DNA of 64,000 nt from Cryptomeria japonica (GCF_030272615.1 NC_081407.1:266921574-266985573); one strand, 5' to 3'; positions 1-10,846 are shown, numbered from the stretch's first letter. Notes: generated from the sequence alone by a model not told the origin. A program made the numbers and translations.

Positions 1-2457
1 CCAGGGCGATAATGGTCATGAGATGCACTTGTTCGCACAAGAAAGACATTCAAGCTTGAAGGACCCAACAAACATTGCAAAATCAACGTGGAGATGAGAA
101 CTTTGAACGTCAAAATGCAAGAATTATGATCAAATTGATGGATCGCTCCTGTCCCCCAGTCAGGGACCAGGGCGATGAGGTACGTATCTTCTCACTTTTT
201 CATTTTGGCGATTAAAACACATTTTTTAATTTATTTAAATGCTAACAAAATCGATATTTTATTAAAAATAGCATTTAAGTATTGCGCTTAATGTTAATTA
301 ATTATTTTGCCTTGTAAAAATCGAATTTGTCAATTTAAATGATAAAGGCATTTAATTAATTATTTATTAATTAATAAAAATCAAGAGGAGCGCTTAGATA
401 GGGAGGTTGGCCTTTATTATTTAATTAAAAATCGTTTAAAATTGCTTTATTTCACAAAAGTCGGCCTTAGGGTGAATGATGAGAGGCGCTTATAAAGGGA
501 GGTGAGAATCATTATTTTCACATTATCATTTTTCATGCGATCTCAAAGGGAGAAGTGCGAAATTATCTTCAAGGTGCGGGTCTTGTCAAGGAAGGCGCAA
601 ACATCATCAAGGGAGTGCGAGTGTGTTTGAAGGAGCGAATTTCATTTCAAAACAAAAGAAGGCACTAGTTTTATCCAAGGCGAAACATCTATCCAAAGGT
701 GGTGCGAACTTAATCTCACTTGAGCGAACTTGCCAAGGACATATCAAAGGTGGCGAAGTTGTCATTTTGAAGAAAAATCACGTTGAAGACTATCTATACG
801 TCAATTTTGCCTAGGCAAATTTTTCTCATTTGCATTCTAGAGTTAGCTCTCTCCTGAGGTATGGCGATATTGGTTTTATTGTCTTATTTTTTGAATTGTT
901 CATCGTCATTTCCTTAATTTTGAATTTTGGAATTTTGTTTTTCCTTAGCTCAATCGTCTTTTTTAGGAAATGATTAATAAAGGACTTATCATTAAGTTTC
1001 CTAAAATTTGCTCTCTAATTTATATTGCAAAATCATGTTACTAATTTTGAAATGTTGTGTAGGCATCAAATGGAGATCTCATCAAGAAAAATCAAGCCGG
1101 ATCAAGGACGGTCTTCGCCAGGACGATCAAGCCAAGACATGGGCGACCTCTTTCAATCCAGCGTTCCAAGGCGAGGTACATCATCTTCCTGCACATCAAT
1201 GACGCAAGGAGTTAGAACAAGGGCTCGTTGAAGAAGCAAATAATTCCAGATGAATTAATTAAAGCAAGCTTCTCAACAACATCAAGTTGAATATTTACCA
1301 AAGTTACAAGTGTCAGATGAGGTGGCATCTTAGTCATCACGTCTCCAATCAGTGAGGTCCATCTCAGCATGTCCAGATTCAATGTACTTAACTCATGGAA
1401 GGTGGCACAAACTCCGATGTACCTACCCCGGCTATCCATTGGTCGATTTTTCTAGAAGGGACATGTGTCCAAGCAATACAATTTTATCATTGGTCAAGCA
1501 TTAAATGTTATGTAATGGTTGTAACAAACCCTAATTAGGGTTTTCATTGTAAAATCTTGGCCATTGATCTTGAATTGATCTAAGCCATCAAATTGTATTG
1601 TGGGCACTATATAAGCCCAGGCATTTCATTTGTAAAGGCTAATAATTGGAGAGAATTAGAGAGAGATAGTATAGAAATAGTTGAAAGTAGTTAGTAGATA
1701 GAGAGTAGAATAGGAGGACAAGGCAAGAAATTGTTGCCATTGATTGTAAACAAACTCCATTTTCATTGAAGTAATGGTGAAATATGTCGTTTTCTTGCAA
1801 TTTGCATGGTTTCTTGTTAAGTCTTCAATCTTAGATGGTAGATGATTAGATGAATGGAGGAAATGTGATTAATTGATGATGGAATTCGTATATCCATACT
1901 ACTAGCAGTTTGTTGATTGCAGACTTGCCTTGCGTAGTCAACTGGATCATTCAGCCTAAGCTCAATTTCAAATTGTTGCCTCTTCATTGATATGCATCAA
2001 CTTGGATGGTATCTATGCCTGCGGTGATGATTTGAACATCATAAAGCTTCCTTAGAAGATCGCACTAGCCTTGTGTAGATGTTCCATTGATGTCAAAACA
2101 AGACCTAGTTAGAGTTTCATCAAAAATCAAATCATTGCTCCTACATTCTTAGTATTAGGATTAGATCCTCTCTTCGCCCTTATCCTTTTTCCATTTTTTT
2201 AATCTAAGTTAGTAAGAGCCTGTGTCCAGCAAAGCAGATCGGAAGTTCAATGTAAGTCCCCTTGTGATTCCAGCAAATCACATCATACCACTGGAGCTTG
2301 TCCACACCTAGAGACCCTACATCAAAGAACCTTGGAGTCTACCTAACTGATCCTTTACGCGAATCTTCAGCAGTTAGAGACTATTTTCTCAAGAGAGGAT
2401 AAGATGCCTATTGGTATTTTATTCTGTGTATGATTGTGTACAAAATACACGTCAACA
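1..2457 (+). mobile_element. Family A long LTR, 3' portion (5' end outside window)
   Basis: No coding capacity is visible. The right edge ends in a short ACGTCAACA and is matched by two other places in the window: 53344-56260 on the plus strand and 9246-9720 on the minus strand. All three share the block TAAGTCCCCTTG, an 'ACCTTGGAGT' block and a terminal 'TTATTCTGTG...CGTCAACA'. A TATA-like CTATATAAG lies about 850 bases before the end, in the same relative place as in the other two copies. No primer site follows the end, so this is a 3' LTR or solo LTR. The right boundary is well supported by the comparison. The left boundary lies outside the window. Confidence 0.7.
1607..1616 (+). promoter_or_regulatory. 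TATA-like box of the family A LTR
   Basis: CTATATAAGC, followed by a downstream stretch conserved in the family. The equivalent box is CTATATAAAG at 55421 and, on the minus strand, CTATATAAGG near 9588-9598. The fixed position relative to the LTR end in three copies suggests the promoter of the element. Confidence 0.55.
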
Positions 2458-2759
2458 GGAAGTCATTGTGCTTTCATGGAAACTTTGCTTCCCTTTATGA
2501 TCTAAAAATCCTACAAAAAGTTTCATTTCTGTATTTACTGTTGTTGCCGTAATTTCTTTTCTGAAATAAGAGAAAGAATATCGTCTATTCTGAAGAAAGA
2601 GAATAAGATGTTATCCCACCCAAATTAGATTAGTGTTAGTGGTAGTAGAGGGGGAGACTTCCCTAAATTAGGAGAGTTTTATATTCACACACTGTGGCTG
2701 AAACCACAATTTTGCACATCTTCCCAGGTGTACAAAATTTTCAACCAACACTGAGTGAA
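2458..2759. other. Spacer without recognisable feature
   Basis: A+T-rich single-copy-looking DNA immediately after the family A LTR. It starts GGAAGTCATTG, which is not a primer-binding site. No reading frame or repeat was recognised. Confidence 0.4.
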
Positions 2760-3215
2760 GTGAAGGGGTAAGGGGTGTGAGATTTGGGTTAGACGACGTG
2801 GGTGTAGGTGAAGGTAGATGTAGGTGTAAGTGAAGGTGAAGTAGAAGGGTAGAAGGGTAGGTGATGAAAGGAGGGATAAGGGGTGTAGGAAGGTAGAGGA
2901 AGTGGAAGGAGATGGAAGTGGTAGTGGGGGTGGAAAGGTAGATGGAGGATAGGAAGGTAGGTGGGTAGAGGCTGGAAGGGTAGAAAGGACGTAAGGAAAC
3001 AGTAGGAGATGGAAGGGAAAGGTAGGAAGGTAGGGGATAATGAATGGTGGGAAGGGGAAGTGAGAAGGTAGATGGAGGATAGGAAGGTAGGTGGGTAGAG
3101 GTAGGAGATGGGGCGAAGTGGAAGGAAGTGAGGGGAAGTGGAAATGATAGGAGATGGAAGGGAAGTTTGAGCATCCATTGGCAATGATGGGAGTGGCAAG
3201 AAGTGGAAGGAAGAT
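2760..3215 (+). repeat. Purine-rich low-complexity minisatellite
   Basis: About 450 bases made almost only of G and A with scattered T, built from variants of GGAAGGTAGGTGGG and GTAGATGGAGGATAG. One ~35-base block, beginning AGGTAGATGGAGGATAGG, appears twice, near 2936 and 3066. The complementary strand gives long open frames rich in Pro, Ser, Leu and Tyr, which are by-products of the low complexity. Confidence 0.8.
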
Positions 3216-3656
3216 TGCAATTTGCTTGGGTACCGAAAACGATTATGCCTTAGGCCGTTGATGTGAAGCTTGACTGGAAGTGATTTTCAAGATGTCAATT
3301 TTGCTAGCTTAATCATTTCCTTGAGCCTTTTCATGACGATTCAGACTTCCAACCTATCCTCTTCCTTAGAAAGTTTACCTCTAAAACCGACTTGCCTTAG
3401 CCAAATTTAGCATTTTATTTATGATTCAGCAAGTAAAAGATGATGATTATCATGAATTATTCACTTCCTAAGCCTTGAAAACAAACTAACCTCACTCCAT
3501 CCCAAAGAGAGAGACCTGACTTGATTGCCACCTGAGACATCGCACCTCTTCCAAGCAAGGGCTGATAGCTAAAGACTCAGATACCGGTTCTTGGGGAAAT
3601 CGGCCAGGTTTGGGTCCTGGTTCTTGCTCGGTCCTGGTCTGAGCCTGGTTCGACTT

Positions 3657-3758
3657 GGGTTCCACATGGGTCTTGCCTAAGCGGCTGGGTTCCTTGTGGG
3701 TCCTGCACGCAGAACCCACAAGGAACCTAGTCGCCTGGGCAAGATTCGTGTGGAACCC
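3657..3758. repeat. 50-bp inverted repeat (hairpin), 2-base loop
   Basis: The left arm 3657-3706 begins GGGTTCCACATGGGTC and ends GGGTCCTGC. The right arm 3709-3758 is its reverse complement with only a few mismatches, leaving AC as the loop. It sits in a G+C-rich island (about 3560-3800) of GGGTTCC and GGGTCC variants that differs sharply from the A+T-rich flanks. This could be a foldback transposon core or an internal hairpin of a larger repeat. No terminal target duplication was found. Confidence 0.7.
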
Positions 3759-4789
3759 AGGCGGACTTGGGTGAACCCAAGCCCGTGGGTTCCCAAAAAT
3801 GGGGTCCACGGGTCATAAAACAAAAAAAAAGCAAATAAAAAACAATTTTTTTAATAGTTTTTAAACATATAACATGATTTTTTAACTTATATGTACGGAC
3901 TAACCCATACCCGTACCTAAGATTTTATTTTTTTGTCAAATCCACGAATCCGAACTTGAATCCAAACCCAAACCCGAACTGGTAACTTAGGCTAAAGACA
4001 CTACAACTAACCTAGCAAGCAGAAAAAAGTGGAGGTCCCCATTTGCAATGGGTAGGGTCAAGGTCCAATCCTCTAACTCTAAAATTTCTTCTAGCTACGA
4101 TGATCAGACTTTGTACTTAAAGATTAATGAATTCAATTTTGGAAAGTGGTAAAGAGGATCCCTGACGCCAACCCTCAACAAAGATTGATCACTTGCAAAA
4201 TTGTCTAAGGATTTCGAGCATAGGCTTTTAGGTGTTTGATTTATCATGGTCAAGGACAAACCCCGACAGGGTGACAAGCAAATATGACTAAGCTTTCAAA
4301 GCTCTTCTTTTTGTGTGCTCTATGGTTGTGTCTACGACATGACTTGCATTTTGGTAAGAGGAAAGAGCAACCCTTGACCCCTAACTAGCAACCCGGTATA
4401 TGATAAGTTCGAATTTTTTTAAAAAGAATAGAGGACGAAGTGTTGGCCGATATTACAATGATATATTTTTGAAAAAGGTGGCCAATATATGGATTTATCG
4501 CATTGATTTTTGGCACCCAAAAGGAGTATATATAAAGGAGAATTGTTTTGTGGAAAAGTGGGTGATTATGTGCAAGCGTAATGCTTTATCTTTCAAACAC
4601 AGAGTAGAACAAATGTATTGCAAAGTAAATCTTGAGAATTGAGAAGTGTGCAAAAATGTTCCATCTTTTGAGAGCAAAGCAGATTTATTTCTAATGCAAG
4701 TAAATGTTTGTAAAGAAGATTGACGTGCAAATTATGAAGTATATTGTTGGAGGAGAGCTAAATGCTCATCATCCATTGACGAACTAATT
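3759..4789. other. Spacer, no gene recognised
   Basis: Includes a run of CCCAAACCCGAAC-like variants at 3895-3990. An 80-codon open frame at 4400-4642 has no recognisable motif. Otherwise this is ordinary A+T-rich sequence. Confidence 0.35.
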
Positions 4790-5160
4790 CTTAGAAAGTA
4801 GAAGAGGTCGGTGCCTCCTAGACAGAGATTGGCATCTCTTGTTGAGTTGGTGCTTAGTTGTGGGGATTGGTGTCTCTAGTAGGTTGGTGCCACAAAATCT
4901 AAAGTGGGGATTGGTGTCTCCACTGGGTTGGTGCCTGCAAATGTTGAAAAAATTGTTTATCATTTTGAGTGGCTAGATTCGAACAGTAGGTCCAAGAATC
5001 CTTCTTTGTGGTTTTTCTCCCGAAACGATTTCAAGTAAATCTATATTCTCTCATGTGGACATTGCTATTACTATTATTGTTGTTACGTTTTTAATTAAAT
5101 AAATAGTTTATCTTATATTGATTCACCCCCTTCTCAATATAAGTGTGTGCTCAATAGGTA
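4790..5160 (+). mobile_element. Family B LTR, 3' fragment
   Basis: Contains the family B hallmarks in order: repeated GGTTGGTGCC/TTGGTGTCT motifs (4807-4950), the 5' half of the conserved stem-loop (GTGGTTTTTCTCCC at 5008), and the terminal 'TTGATTCACCCCC...TCTCAATATA'. The 5' part of the LTR is missing or too diverged to follow. Compare the complete copies at 6136-8208 and 12669-14320. Confidence 0.6.
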
Positions 5161-6039
5161 CAAATGGTTCAAGAAGAATTCTAGAACACCAATTGATGCA
5201 ACTAAATAAGGCAATACACAACATAATTGAATGAAATATAAAAACATCAATATGATCTTTATTCATTCACAATCACAATTGAATCACAATCTGCTGCAAT
5301 GGGCTTACGACATGCTAGGTTGTAACCATTTGATTACATATAGGCATAAATTATGTGCGAGTCATAGAATTTGAATGATATTGGAATACATGGCAATGTT
5401 CAGTTAGGTATAAACTATTGTCTTCTGATTATCATTGGAAATGCTTATATAATAGCTTCTAGCTTTGGACATGATCTCAATTAGTCACAAGTAGGTGAAA
5501 AGCTCAATACCAGGTGAAATGCATAATCGGCAAAATGTGTAGATAGAATCTTCTAAAATGAATGTCGTGGTGATGGATGAATGAATCTTGATCTAGTTCA
5601 TAGCATAAGCTCTCTTGATCAATGTTTCTTTGTTGCTACACACTTCAAAAAAATGTTGCAAACTATGAGCAATGAAATTGAGCATTCTTTTGTTGTGCCT
5701 AGTACTAAGTCTAGAAGTGAATTATGCCTTGTAGTGATTAGAATCTCATAAAAAATGGATGAAATGTTGACAGAGCTTCATAGATCATGTGTTCCCAATT
5801 GCATGATGAAATATGTAATTGCGGTAGGATTTGCAGTACTTGAATAATGCTGGCATGTTATTGGAAACCTACAAATGTTGATAGTGCTTCATGGATCATG
5901 TCTTCCCAATCACATGATGAAATATGTAATTGTGGTAGGATTTGCAAAGCTTGAATAATGCTAGCATGTTATTGAAAACCTACAAACAAAGAAAGTAAAA
6001 GAAAAGATCTTTTTTGGGTTATGTAAGATTGCTCTTACA
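5161..6039 (-). mobile_element. Probable 3' LTR or 3' flank of the decayed chromovirus
   Basis: On the minus strand this stretch directly follows the chromodomain remnant (6040-6130). It opens, reading leftwards from 6039, with TGTAAGAGCAATCTTACA, which would suit the start of an LTR. It contains a perfect-length tandem duplication (5764-5985) and no coding sequence. The LTR reading is an inference from position; the far end was not found. Confidence 0.35.
5764..5985. repeat. Tandem duplication, 2 x 111 bp
   Basis: Unit 1 is 5764-5874 and unit 2 is 5875-5985. Both begin ATGTTGA, contain CATGATGAAATATGTAATTG and end AAACCTACAA. About ten substitutions separate them, and no length change is visible. 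Confidence 0.85.
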
Positions 6040-6130
6040 CTTTGGTAATTTGGAAAGTGAGTCCCTCACTCTCTAGTGGCTAGAGGGAAACCGAAATAGA
6101 ATATTTAGTCTTAGAAATCCAAGACAAGTC
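6040..6130 (-). pseudogene. Chromodomain, C-terminal half, of a Ty3/gypsy chromovirus
   Basis: On the minus strand this continues the reading frame that breaks off at 8214. The residues before the break end ...KGWPKE, and after skipping the inserted LTR the frame goes on DLSWISKTKY. This matches the expected chromodomain shape, in which KGxPxExATW is followed by a short helix. The rest decays into stops. The chromodomain is the integrase tail that steers insertion towards marked chromatin in chromoviruses. This piece is separated from its first half by the solo LTR 6136-8208. Confidence 0.6.
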
Positions 6131-6135
6131 TTCTT

Positions 6136-8208
6136 TGAAGAGCACAAGAATATACTGAGAAGGTGGGGGGGTGAATCAGTATATTAATTAACTTTAATTT
6201 TTCAACTTCAATCAAAAGTATATAACTTATCTCATAATCACATTCATTGCATACCAACATTCATATGTGATCTAACTATTATGAACACAAATAGAACACA
6301 AGATATATATGTGGAAACCCTTACGGGAGAAAACCACGACAATAAATGCTTATATGAATATCTTCTTTTACAATATTTGTAGGCACCAACCCCTAAGTTT
6401 GTTTGTGAGCACCAACCCACTAGAAGCCCCAACTCCCAATTCTGAATTTGTAGGCACCAACCTACTAGAAGCACCAACTCCCACAACTGATTTTGTGAGC
6501 ACCAACCCATTGCACATAAATCTGAATTTCCACCTTGACAATGTTGCCATAACAACAGATGATGGATACTATTTCTTTCCACAAAACTGACTATATCTTC
6601 TTCTCCAACCTCCTATTATTATGACAATGACTTTGCCACACAACTAGCCATAATCTTCACTTGACAGACTGCAATGATTCCCTTCTTGACTGCATTCAAA
6701 TCTGCTCCAATAACTTACTTCATAATTTTCTTCTCAAATCTTCTCAAACTCTCTTCACAAATCTGCTCATGAATGTCTCACAACTTTTCCCATTAAGTCT
6801 GCTACAAGTTTATTCATAAATCTGAGTGTATTTCTTTTCTCCAATCTGCTATCATTATAACAATAAATCTGTCACAGCCTGATTACAACTTCTCATTAAA
6901 CTCTTTACAATCTGTTCTTCAATCTGCCCTCATTGCCTTTTACAGTTGTATATACTCCTCTTCTATATCTGCATAATAGCATATACTCTTCGATTCAATA
7001 ATCTTAGGTGCATAATTTTTATTGTCTTTTTAATACTCACACCACTCTCATGTCTCACATCAAATTTTCACACACCTTTCTTTAAATCTGATCATAAATC
7101 TCTTACAAAGGATTTTTAATTTCCTCTTCAAAATCTGGTTATTATATCCACATATTGTTCTTATAAATTCTGAGACAATCTTCTTATATAATGTTTTGGT
7201 GTATGCACATATACACTTCACTCTTCACACACACATCATCTATACACAGCACACTCCTCACACTTGAATCGATTCTTCTCTTTGTGGTTTTATATCTTTC
7301 ACATGCCCTTTCACAACTGGTGCGATCTTATTTCATGAATTGTCTTCACCATTTGTTAATAATTTTTTTATGTGAATCGATTCTTGTCTCTAATGAATGG
7401 TCCGCTGACTTTGTATTAATATTTCTTTGACCGCTGGCTTAAACATAATCTTTTATTATTGCAATTTAGTAATCGTAGGATTATTTTGTCTTTTAGGGGG
7501 CTCTAACATTAAGAGGTGGGCTCCATAAATTTGTCTTTTAGTGGGTTTTGTCCTTTTCTGTTTTGCCTTATTCTTCTCCTTTTTTTTTCGTTGCTTTAGG
7601 AAACAAACTCGTATTAGTTTTTTAATTTGCTGTCTTCTTTTGTCTCATATGACTTTTTGTCTTTTCTTTATTTTGTCTTATGTGACTTGCTATTATCTCC
7701 AATAAAAATTGCTGAAGTATTAATGCTGCATGCACTGACCGTTGTATATTAATAAGGAGCTCACTGCATTTAATTATTTCAATACTGATCATTGTTTTCT
7801 TCATCCACCTCTCACATTTATTTGCTTCTTATTTAAAGATCTTCATATAGATTATATCCATTCTATTATCTTTCTGTGAATATCCACATCAATGGATTAT
7901 GAACAATCACATTTGAATCAACAAGCTCTTCTTTCCAAATCTGCTTATATAAATATCTTCTTGTAGATATAATGCTCTTAGTTGTCCACATAAATCTGCA
8001 GCTATTTGCTGTCTTGTGTTTGCTCCATCAAACAATTTTGTCGTCAGCCCTGTCAATCTTATTCACTGCCTTTGCACATACAGATTGTTGTTCTTTTTGC
8101 CTTCTCTTCTTTCAATCTTGTAAACCTTCTCTTTAATTTCTTTGACATCAATGACAATGAAATCCAATCATCTACGTAACCTTGACATCAATGACAACAT
8201 TTCCAACA
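6136..8208 (-). mobile_element. Solo LTR, family B, 2073 bp, TSD TTCTT
   Basis: On the plus strand it begins TGAAGAGC and ends TTCCAACA, so on the coding strand it starts TGTTGGAAATG and ends in CA. The five bases TTCTT occur on both sides (6131-6135 and 8209-8213), as expected for integrase-mediated insertion. Near its 5' end it carries TGTTGTCATTGATGTCAA. Near its 3' end it carries several GTTGGTGC repeats, the ENE-like stem-loop and a run of seven Cs after TGATTCA. No internal sequence remains, so the element was lost by LTR-LTR recombination. It lies inside a chromodomain. Confidence 0.9.
6311..6338 (-). promoter_or_regulatory. ENE-like stem-loop with U-rich internal loop
   Basis: Read on the minus strand: CGTGG, TTTTCT, CCC, GTAA, GGG, TTT, CCAC. 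The lower stem GTGG/CCAC and upper stem CCC/GGG enclose a T-rich internal loop. The same layout occurs at 9890, 14145, 29226 and 46541. Its function as a poly(A)-binding triplex element is inferred from shape only. Confidence 0.5.
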
Positions 8209-9205
8209 TTCTTTAGGCCATCCTTTCCGCTTCACCAAATACTCATATTGTTTGCTCGTATTGCTTTTGCCAATCCTAATGTCCAAAATCTCCTCAGTCT
8301 CCTCCTTTTGCTTTTGTAATATCTGATTCTCTCGTTGTACTTCTAAGCCATTATCTCTTAAATCTCCTTCGTGGTATTGGTATGCATCTAAAATATTGAA
8401 TATTGGCAATATGCCCAATCCTTCTAATAATTCTACTTGATACGCATTTCTTAAGTCAAACCCTTTGAAAATTCTACAAAGGTCAAACTTCTTCACCTTC
8501 TTGACTTATGGTATGTTTTGATATTTTTTTTGATACTCCATTACTTCATCTCCAACTGCAACCCCTTATGTCTTTTTTCTTGTTAGATTTCACCTTATAT
8601 CTACCATTTATCCTCTTTGATTGACTTCTTGCCTCAATATGTACTTTCTTCACATATTATTCAATTCTTTTGCTTTTGCACTCCTTTTCTCTTCATTATT
8701 GACATCTCTCAAGTTTGATACAGTCTTTGGACTATTGCCATATGCAACCACAAATGGAGTTTTTCCTATGTTCTTGTTTACTGAAGCGTTATATACAAAC
8801 TTTGCTTGTGCCAAAATCATAACCCAGTTTTCTATCTTCTCTCCAACCAAGCATATGAACAAATTGCCTAAACTCTTGTTCACAGCTTCTCTTTGTCTGT
8901 CAGTCTATGGATGATACGTTAAATTAAGATTTAAATCTATTTTCATCTTCTTCCACAATGTCTTCCAAAAGTAACAAAAAGTTTTAGTATCCCTATCCAA
9001 AACTATATTGCTTGGCAACCCATGTAATCTCACAACTTCCTTGAAAAATACATAAACTATGTGTATTGCATCATTTGTCTTTTTACATGGAATGAAGAGT
9101 ACTATCTCAGAAAATATATCCCACGACTATAAATATAAATCATGTCTTCTCCATGCTCTAGGCAATCCCAATACAAATTCCATACTAATGTATTTCTGCA
9201 CAACC
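8209..9205 (-). pseudogene. Ty3/gypsy chromovirus integrase plus first half of chromodomain
   Basis: Decayed 3' end of a gypsy pol gene, read right to left. Around 9180 it shows the integrase core opening (SMEFVLGLPR, first catalytic Asp position lost), then FFKEVVRLHGLPSNIVLDRD with the second Asp. It goes on with LNLTYHP*TDRQREAVNKSL, where the usual PQTDGQTE is damaged and holds a stop. A cleaner stretch (8650-8883) includes SLGNLFICLVGEK and NASVNKNIGKTPF, the C-terminal integrase region. The frame at 8188-8496 gives the linker with YQYHEGD and then a chromodomain (ILDIR...YEYLVKRKGWPKE), cut at 8209 by the solo LTR. Several stops and shifts make it inactive. Protease, RT and RNase H are absent: family A LTR sequence abuts at 9246. 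Confidence 0.8.
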
Positions 9206-9245
9206 TTATTAATTTTAGGCTAAAGATAGTTTTCACTTACCAATG

Positions 9246-9720
9246 TGTTGATGTGTTTTTTAGGACACTTCGAACATGAATAAAATACCAAGAATTCTAT
9301 CCTCTCTTGAACAGAGAAACCTCATATGCTAAATAATATGATCAAATAAGACAACTCCAAGGTTTACAATGCGAACAAATAATCTGGATAGACTCAGTGT
9401 ATGTGATGTGATAATGCTGGTAATCACAACGAGACTTATGTTTCGTTGGAATGTGTTACACTTAACTCACTTGGAAAATAAAAGATAGAAGGATGTAGGG
9501 TTGATAAATCTAATCTAATCTCTTCTCCTCCTACTCTATTGCTAACTCTAATCTCTAACTATTCACCTTTACAAAGAGAAGGTAATACCTTATATAGAGG
9601 TCTCAATTACAATGAATGGTTCTGATTGATTCAAGATCAATGGCCGAGATTGCATGATAAAACCCTGATTAGGGTTAGTTATAATTAATTCCTCTTCGAC
9701 CAATGAGAAAATTGCATTGC
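9246..9720 (-). mobile_element. Family A LTR, 3' part, minus strand
   Basis: On the minus strand it matches the family A LTR at 1-2457: AACCCTAATCAGGGTTTT, GGCCATTGATCTTGAATCAA, a TATA box, TAAGTCTCGTTGTGATTACC, then ACCTTGGAGT and a terminal CACATCAACA at 9246. The other end is cut off by the family B-type LTR that begins at 9725. The sequence CAATG at 9241-9245 may be one half of its target duplication, but the partner is not visible. Confidence 0.75.
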
Positions 9721-9724
9721 TTAG

Positions 9725-10846
9725 TGTTGGAATCAAGGAACACTAAGAGGAGGGGGGGGGTGGTGAATCAATGTTTTGCAAATTTAAACTTTATTAATCC
9801 GTTCATTCAACCACTTAATACATTGAACAAGAAGAAAGATGCAAGAACACAAAACAATCAACCACAACACCATAACACAAAGATTTGATCCGTGGAAAAC
9901 TCGGTCAAGGGAAAAACCACGGTGGCGATGAGACCCACAAATGAGTATACTCATATATAATTTTTTACAATGGAATGCACATGAATTCAGGCACACTGCC
10001 TAGAGCTCACTGCTCAAAACAACAAAGGGCAACAACCCTGGGAAGGCTCACTGCCTTACAAATGATTACACGAGAATTTGAACTATTAAACAACATCTAC
10101 AAATGCCTAGGTATAGTTCCGGTTAAGCACATTATCCATTGATTTCACATTCTGCCTTATACTGCTCTACTCCACCGTTCTACTTTGATCCGGAGCATAA
10201 ATCTCTAATTTGCACATGTGCAACTATGCACAATCAATTATCAATACTTTTCACATTCACCACACACACTAAAATGATCAAATACATCACATATATATAT
10301 CCACAACAAGATATTAGATCATCCACATGTTGGCTTCAAGACCACTTAGCATATTATGAAACATGTACACACTATCGGCTGAATCCGAAACCAAAATACC
10401 AATGCGGACCAAAATAATTGTCCACATGCTACCAAAACCTTTGGAATAAACACCTAGACCACAAAAATTATCACCCAAATCTATCCACATAATCCGCATA
10501 AGGATTATCCACACAAGATTGTTGGTGAGCACTGATAGTCTGAGAAACGATATACCAGATCTTCTAACTTTCACAACAATTATCACCGGATGCTAAAATC
10601 ATGGAATAAGGTACTCCAAACATCTATCAAGCTTCCCTTAGCTCTGCAACACAAAGCATTCGGCTGAAATGAAATACCAATCAAGATACTATACTTTGTC
10701 GGATGCTCTGTTCTAACTTGTCGGACTTGACCAAATCTTCACTCTAACTTCCGGAAGGATCAAATCACATATTGTAGATGGGATAACTGACTTGGGTTGC
10801 CATCAATGACAACATTAGATGATCTGTGCAGTGTCTCTTGCCAACA
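9725..10846 (-). mobile_element. 3' LTR of a SIRE-like Ty1/copia element, 1122 bp
   Basis: On the coding (minus) strand it begins TGTTGGCAAGAGAC and ends GATTCCAACA, so the termini are TGTTGG...CCAACA. It is preceded by a purine tract reading CCAAAGGGGGAGAT, the expected polypurine primer directly in front of a 3' LTR. It carries TTGTCATTGATGGCAAC near its start, the ENE-like stem-loop at 9890-9922 and a C-rich TGATTCACCACCCCC near its end. The 5' LTR is not in the window, so the element is truncated. The 'ccaaagggggagattgttgg' junction is typical of SIRE/Maximus copia elements; the lineage call is inference. Confidence 0.8.
9890..9922 (-). promoter_or_regulatory. ENE-like stem-loop, best lower stem
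   Basis: On the minus strand CCGTGG pairs with CCACGG (six perfect pairs). Five Ts lie on the 5' side and four on the 3' side of the internal loop. The upper stem is CCC with GAG, one pair lost. It lies 165 bases from the LTR end, as in the other copies. Confidence 0.5.

Noticed and set aside
2668-3220. Two long minus-strand frames rich in Pro, Ser, Leu and Tyr
   Set aside because: They arise from the purine-rich low-complexity strand; overlapping frames all stay open and no motif is present.
3492-3809. 105-codon minus-strand frame, Pro/Gly/Glu-rich
   Set aside because: It spans the 50-bp hairpin, and its repetitive composition mirrors the inverted repeat.
6244-6582. 112-codon frame with repeated LLVGWC units
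   Set aside because: It is a translation of the GTTGGTGC repeats in a solo LTR, not a gene.
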